From: Sutterella wadsworthensis
Lineage (GTDB): Bacteria; Pseudomonadota; Gammaproteobacteria; Burkholderiales; Burkholderiaceae_F
DNA length: 64,000 bases
Assembly (NCBI RefSeq): GCF_003315195.1
Contig: NZ_QNRV01000005.1
Span: 1-64,000, forward strand
Direction of reading: 5' to 3'
Shown: positions 61,729 to 64,000 of the stretch, one piece after another
How the letters are laid out: each line of letters begins with the position of its first letter
Position numbering within the stretch: position 1 is the first letter of the stretch
The notes under the pieces: model-generated
Told to the model about the DNA's origin: nothing
The model's database searches: none
The model's input: the letters and a program-made list of their open reading frames with translations, nothing else
Position numbers and translations under genes: made by a program

Positions 61729-62250
61729 TTACGGAAACAACCAATGGTCACGATCTTTATAGGGATCCAACGTATAGCCCACCTCAGCCACTATGCCTCG
61801 AGTATCAAACTGTACCCAGAAGGCCATATCAAAGATCCCCTCATCCTTGAAGCGATACATCCAGGCATGCTGATTTTTCAACCGAAATTCGTACCTCTCG
61901 GCGTACTGACCAAATAGATTCCAAACGTCCGCTTCGGTTGAACGCCCCGGCTTGATGAGCGCAAAGTGCTCTCGATTGAGAACATTCTCAAGCTTCTCAA
62001 ATCGACCGTCAGCACTGAAAGTCATCCACCAGCATTCCTGCCCAAAAGGCTGCTGCGAATAAACGAGACGCGTACGACCGTCAGCCAATGGGACTGTCGC
62101 ATTAGGTTCACCCAGTTTTTGAACGACCTGCGATTCAGCGGTTCCAAGATCTATCAGCTGCGGATGAGCGCACGCCGCCAGCATTATCGGAATCAATACC
62201 AGAAGCGCCGCCGCCTCCAGCTTCTTCATTGCTTTACTCAAAGTACTCAT
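61729..62250 (-). CDS. Lipoprotein with two BamE/SmpA-like repeats
   Basis: A 173-residue lipoprotein with lipobox LAAC (Cys27). Two repeats follow, each opening with a glycine-Thr/Ser-x(3-4)-V-x2-L-hydrophobic-G pattern (LGTAESQVVQKLGEP and PGRSTEADVWNLFGQY), then beta-strands, the SmpA/OmlA layout. Two copies in one chain are unusual; BamE has one. It is probably a periplasm-facing outer-membrane lipoprotein, though a link to the Bam complex is not shown. ATG 62250 overlaps the upstream stop as ATGA. Confidence 0.75.
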   Translation of the reverse strand: MSTLSKAMKKLEAAALLVLIPIMLAACAHPQLIDLGTAESQVVQKLGEPNATVPLADGRTRLVYSQQPFGQECWWMTFSADGRFEKLENVLNREHFALIKPGRSTEADVWNLFGQYAERYEFRLKNQHAWMYRFKDEGIFDMAFWVQFDTRGIVAEVGYTLDPYKDRDHWLFP

Positions 62251-62504
62251 TTGTTCTTCACAATCGATTCGATCGGAGCAACTTTTTCCGCCCAATCGCA
62301 TTCGAGTGCATCAATCAACGCGTGCATAGCGCGTTTGAATTCATTTTTACCCACACCCAAAAGTACGGCATCTTCATAACTCTCGGAAAGCAACTCTGCC
62401 GCTTCATGCCAGTTTTCCTCAAGCACCTTTACGGATTCCGTACAGGAAACAACTGAACCATCAATGCGCAGCCAGGCTGCTGGCGGTTGAATAGGCTTCT
62501 TCAC
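62247..62504 (-). CDS. Small conserved protein of unknown function
   Basis: An 85-residue protein, largely helical, with Cys at 21 (VVSCTESVKVLEENW) and a C-terminal helix LIDALECDWAEKVAP. I do not recognise a named family, though its pattern (SCxExxKVL, DAVLLGxxxxxFxxAxxxLxxxL) feels like a small family seen in other Burkholderiales. It overlaps the aldolase gene by 4 nt and the lipoprotein gene by 4 nt, so it is translated within the operon. Confidence 0.7.
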   Translation of the reverse strand: MKKPIQPPAAWLRIDGSVVSCTESVKVLEENWHEAAELLSESYEDAVLLGVGKNEFKRAMHALIDALECDWAEKVAPIESIVKNK

Positions 62505-63187
62505 TTTTGTTCCTTGATCTGATGACCGTAGGTTTTGAACTTTTCCACAATACGATCCATTTCATCATCAGAGATAAGTCGCGGGGTACCGAGACTTCTC
62601 ACAACGACATATTGGTGCGCAAGATTTTCCACCTCTGCCGCAAGCGTGAGCGCCTTGGCAAGATTGGCACCTAATGCGAGTACGCCGTGGTGTTCGAGCA
62701 AACATGCATTTTTCGCCTCAAGCGCATTGGCCCCTCGAACTGCTAGTTCGTGAGTGCCAAAAGTGGCATACGGAGCCACATCGATTGAACGACCTCCGGC
62801 AGTAGCCACCATATAGTGGAATGCTGGTATCGGAAGATTCTGACAAGCCAACGCAGTTGCATAGCACGAATGGGTATGCACTACCGCCCCCGCATCCGGA
62901 CGACGGCGGTAAATTTCGGCATGCATTTCCCACTCACTGCTCGGCAGACATCGTCCTTCAAAACGCTCGGCATCCAGACTCACCTCCACGATATCGTCAG
63001 GCTCAAGCGATTCATAAGGGATGCCCGTCGGGGTAATAAAAAAGCTACGCCCGCCGCTCGTGCGTGCAGAAACGTTGCCCGATTTATTCACATTGATGCC
63101 CCTGCGATTCATCTCTCTGGCGGTATCAATAACCGCCATGCGCAGCGCCAGACGTTTCTCGAACGCCTGTTCTTCAGAGCCCAGCAT
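62501..63187 (-). CDS. Class II aldolase (FucA/MtnB/Ald2 family)
   Basis: A 228-residue zinc aldolase or dehydratase. Motifs: NVSART (phosphate-binding), catalytic Glu in SSEWEMHAEIY, metal histidines in VVHTHS and the C-terminal EHHGVLA. Next to mtnA it could be MtnB (methylthioribulose-1-P dehydratase) or, more likely from its FucA-like size and sequence, the Ald2 aldolase of the DHAP shunt that splits 5-methylthioribulose-1-P or 5-deoxyribulose-1-P to DHAP and an aldehyde. ATG 63187 overlaps the mtnA end by 14 nt; an in-frame extension is rejected. Confidence 0.85.
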   Translation of the reverse strand: MLGSEEQAFEKRLALRMAVIDTAREMNRRGINVNKSGNVSARTSGGRSFFITPTGIPYESLEPDDIVEVSLDAERFEGRCLPSSEWEMHAEIYRRRPDAGAVVHTHSCYATALACQNLPIPAFHYMVATAGGRSIDVAPYATFGTHELAVRGANALEAKNACLLEHHGVLALGANLAKALTLAAEVENLAHQYVVVRSLGTPRLISDDEMDRIVEKFKTYGHQIKEQK

Positions 63188-64000
63188 TAGCAATTTGATC
63201 CTGAAAACGAGTAGCGAGATCCGTTGGCGCAAAGATTCCGCGTTCGGTAATGATGCCGCTCACGAAACGATTATGCGTCACATCAAATGCCGGATTAACT
63301 GCCGCCTCATCAGGGGGCGCAAGCTGCACAGATGCATCGTGCCCCGTTTGGTCAACACCGCGAACAGTGAGCACCTCGGCTGCCGAGCGATTTTCAATTG
63401 GAATTTCACGCTTACCGTCATTGAGCTTCCAGTCAATGGTTGACGAAGGTGCTGCCACAAAAAACGGGATGTCATTGTCAAAAGCAGCAAGCGCCTTGAG
63501 GTATGTTCCGATTTTATTGGCGACATCTCCGCGTCGGGTGATGCGATCAGCACCAACGATCACCAAATCAACATCACCCTTTTGCATGAGCTGCCCGCCG
63601 GCATTATCAGCAATGATGGTGTGAGGCACCCCCTGCTGACGCAGCTCCCAAGCCGTAAGGAGTCCCTGATTGCGCGGACGAGTTTCATCCACCCACACGT
63701 GAAGCGGCGTACCGCGCTCAAATGCAGCATAGATCGGCGCCAACGCAGTGCCGTAATCAACGGTGGCCAGCCATCCGGCATTGCAATGCGTAAGGATGTT
63801 GACAGGTCGGCGAAGCGCTTGATAACGCTCCGCTATGAGACTGCAGCCCATATCACCGATAGCGCGGCAGGTATCAACATCCTCCTGCGTGAGTTGAGCT
63901 GCGAGCTTCACCGCTGTGTCAAAGCGCTGCGATGGTTCGCGTGGCAACAAAGCCGTCAGCATTTTCTGTACTGCCCAGACGAGGTTGACAGCCGTAGGAC
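63174..64000 (-). CDS. mtnA: S-methyl-5-thioribose-1-phosphate isomerase, C-terminal part (cut by window edge)
   Basis: At least 275 residues are visible, the frame staying open to the window edge with PTAVNLVWAV, the conserved N-terminal block of MtnA. The catalytic Cys is in THCNAGWLATVDYGTA and the catalytic Asp in VGADRITRRGD; the segment NKIGTYLKALAAF is also typical. It isomerises methylthioribose-1-P (and deoxyribose-type analogues) to the ribulose form, and its product would be used by the overlapping aldolase gene. Translation initiation lies outside the window. Confidence 0.94.
   Translation of the reverse strand, partial: PTAVNLVWAVQKMLTALLPREPSQRFDTAVKLAAQLTQEDVDTCRAIGDMGCSLIAERYQALRRPVNILTHCNAGWLATVDYGTALAPIYAAFERGTPLHVWVDETRPRNQGLLTAWELRQQGVPHTIIADNAGGQLMQKGDVDLVIVGADRITRRGDVANKIGTYLKALAAFDNDIPFFVAAPSSTIDWKLNDGKREIPIENRSAAEVLTVRGVDQTGHDASVQLAPPDEAAVNPAFDVTHNRFVSGIITERGIFAPTDLATRFQDQIANAGL

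Noticed and set aside
1-64000. CRISPR arrays, insertion sequences, prophage or integrative element
   Set aside because: No regularly spaced repeats, transposase, integrase or terminal inverted repeats seen; the lone P4-type primase is not accompanied by mobile genes.

Overview
This window looks like an ordinary core stretch of a betaproteobacterial chromosome, most likely order Burkholderiales and plausibly a Sutterellaceae-type organism. The placement is inferred from gene content and order, not from a database match. The clues are uvrA divergent from an MFS gene followed by ssb, an FmdB-type zinc ribbon followed by a DUF502 gene and aspS, miaB-ybeZ-ybeY-corC-lnt upstream of glyQ-glyS, the amgK-murU recycling pair, and a moderately GC-rich sequence. 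Genes are tightly packed, with many 1-20 nt overlaps, and I see no insertion sequence, prophage, rRNA operon or CRISPR array. The only RNA gene found is one tRNA with anticodon CAT.

Layout. Positions 1-8100 (mostly minus strand) hold the start of a malic enzyme, then tolB-pal-cpoB (cell-envelope Tol-Pal system), and upstream of them amgK-murU-dusB-fis-purH. Positions 8340-13862 (plus) carry lptD-surA-pdxA-rsmA. Positions 13915-30391 (minus) form a long run: a YgjP-type metalloprotease, an acyltransferase, glyS, glyQ, lnt, corC, ybeY, ybeZ/phoH, miaB, tRNA-Met, thiD, waaA, waaC, pgi and a phosphohexomutase. From 30738 to 34802 (plus) hldA-hldD-gmhB-hldC build the ADP-heptose donor used by WaaC, followed by an exported flavodoxin-fold protein. 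Positions 34900-38960 carry galU, apaH, a second acyltransferase, ruvX and a YbaK-type deacylase. Positions 39000-43430 carry two tandem DUF2721 membrane proteins, a patatin fused to an outer-membrane barrel, and galE. Positions 43649-48312 hold a divergent uvrA, a YajR-like transporter and ssb. Positions 48412-54029 hold a MacAB-type efflux system with its outer-membrane factor and a divergent orphan response regulator. Positions 54355-59715 hold an EF-G-like GTPase, a zinc-ribbon protein, DUF502 and aspS. The right end (59822-64000) has an EamA transporter and a minus-strand unit of mtnA, a class II aldolase, two small genes and a P4-type primase fragment.

A large share of the genes serve the Gram-negative envelope: LPS core synthesis (hldA, hldD, gmhB, hldC, waaC, waaA, pgi, phosphohexomutase, galU, galE), LPS and barrel export (lptD, surA), lipoprotein maturation (lnt), Tol-Pal, phospholipid acylation, and peptidoglycan sugar recycling (amgK, murU).

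No wholly new multi-gene system is obvious. The most notable items are an AT-rich convergent intergenic region with perfect DnaA-box matches (43430-43648), a Tat-like and lipobox-bearing signal on TolB, a Sec-exported flavodoxin-fold reductase, an EF-G paralogue lacking the catalytic histidine and preceded by three stacked palindromes, a solitary phage/plasmid-type primase fragment in a metabolic operon, and a 330-nt hairpin-rich leader before aspS.
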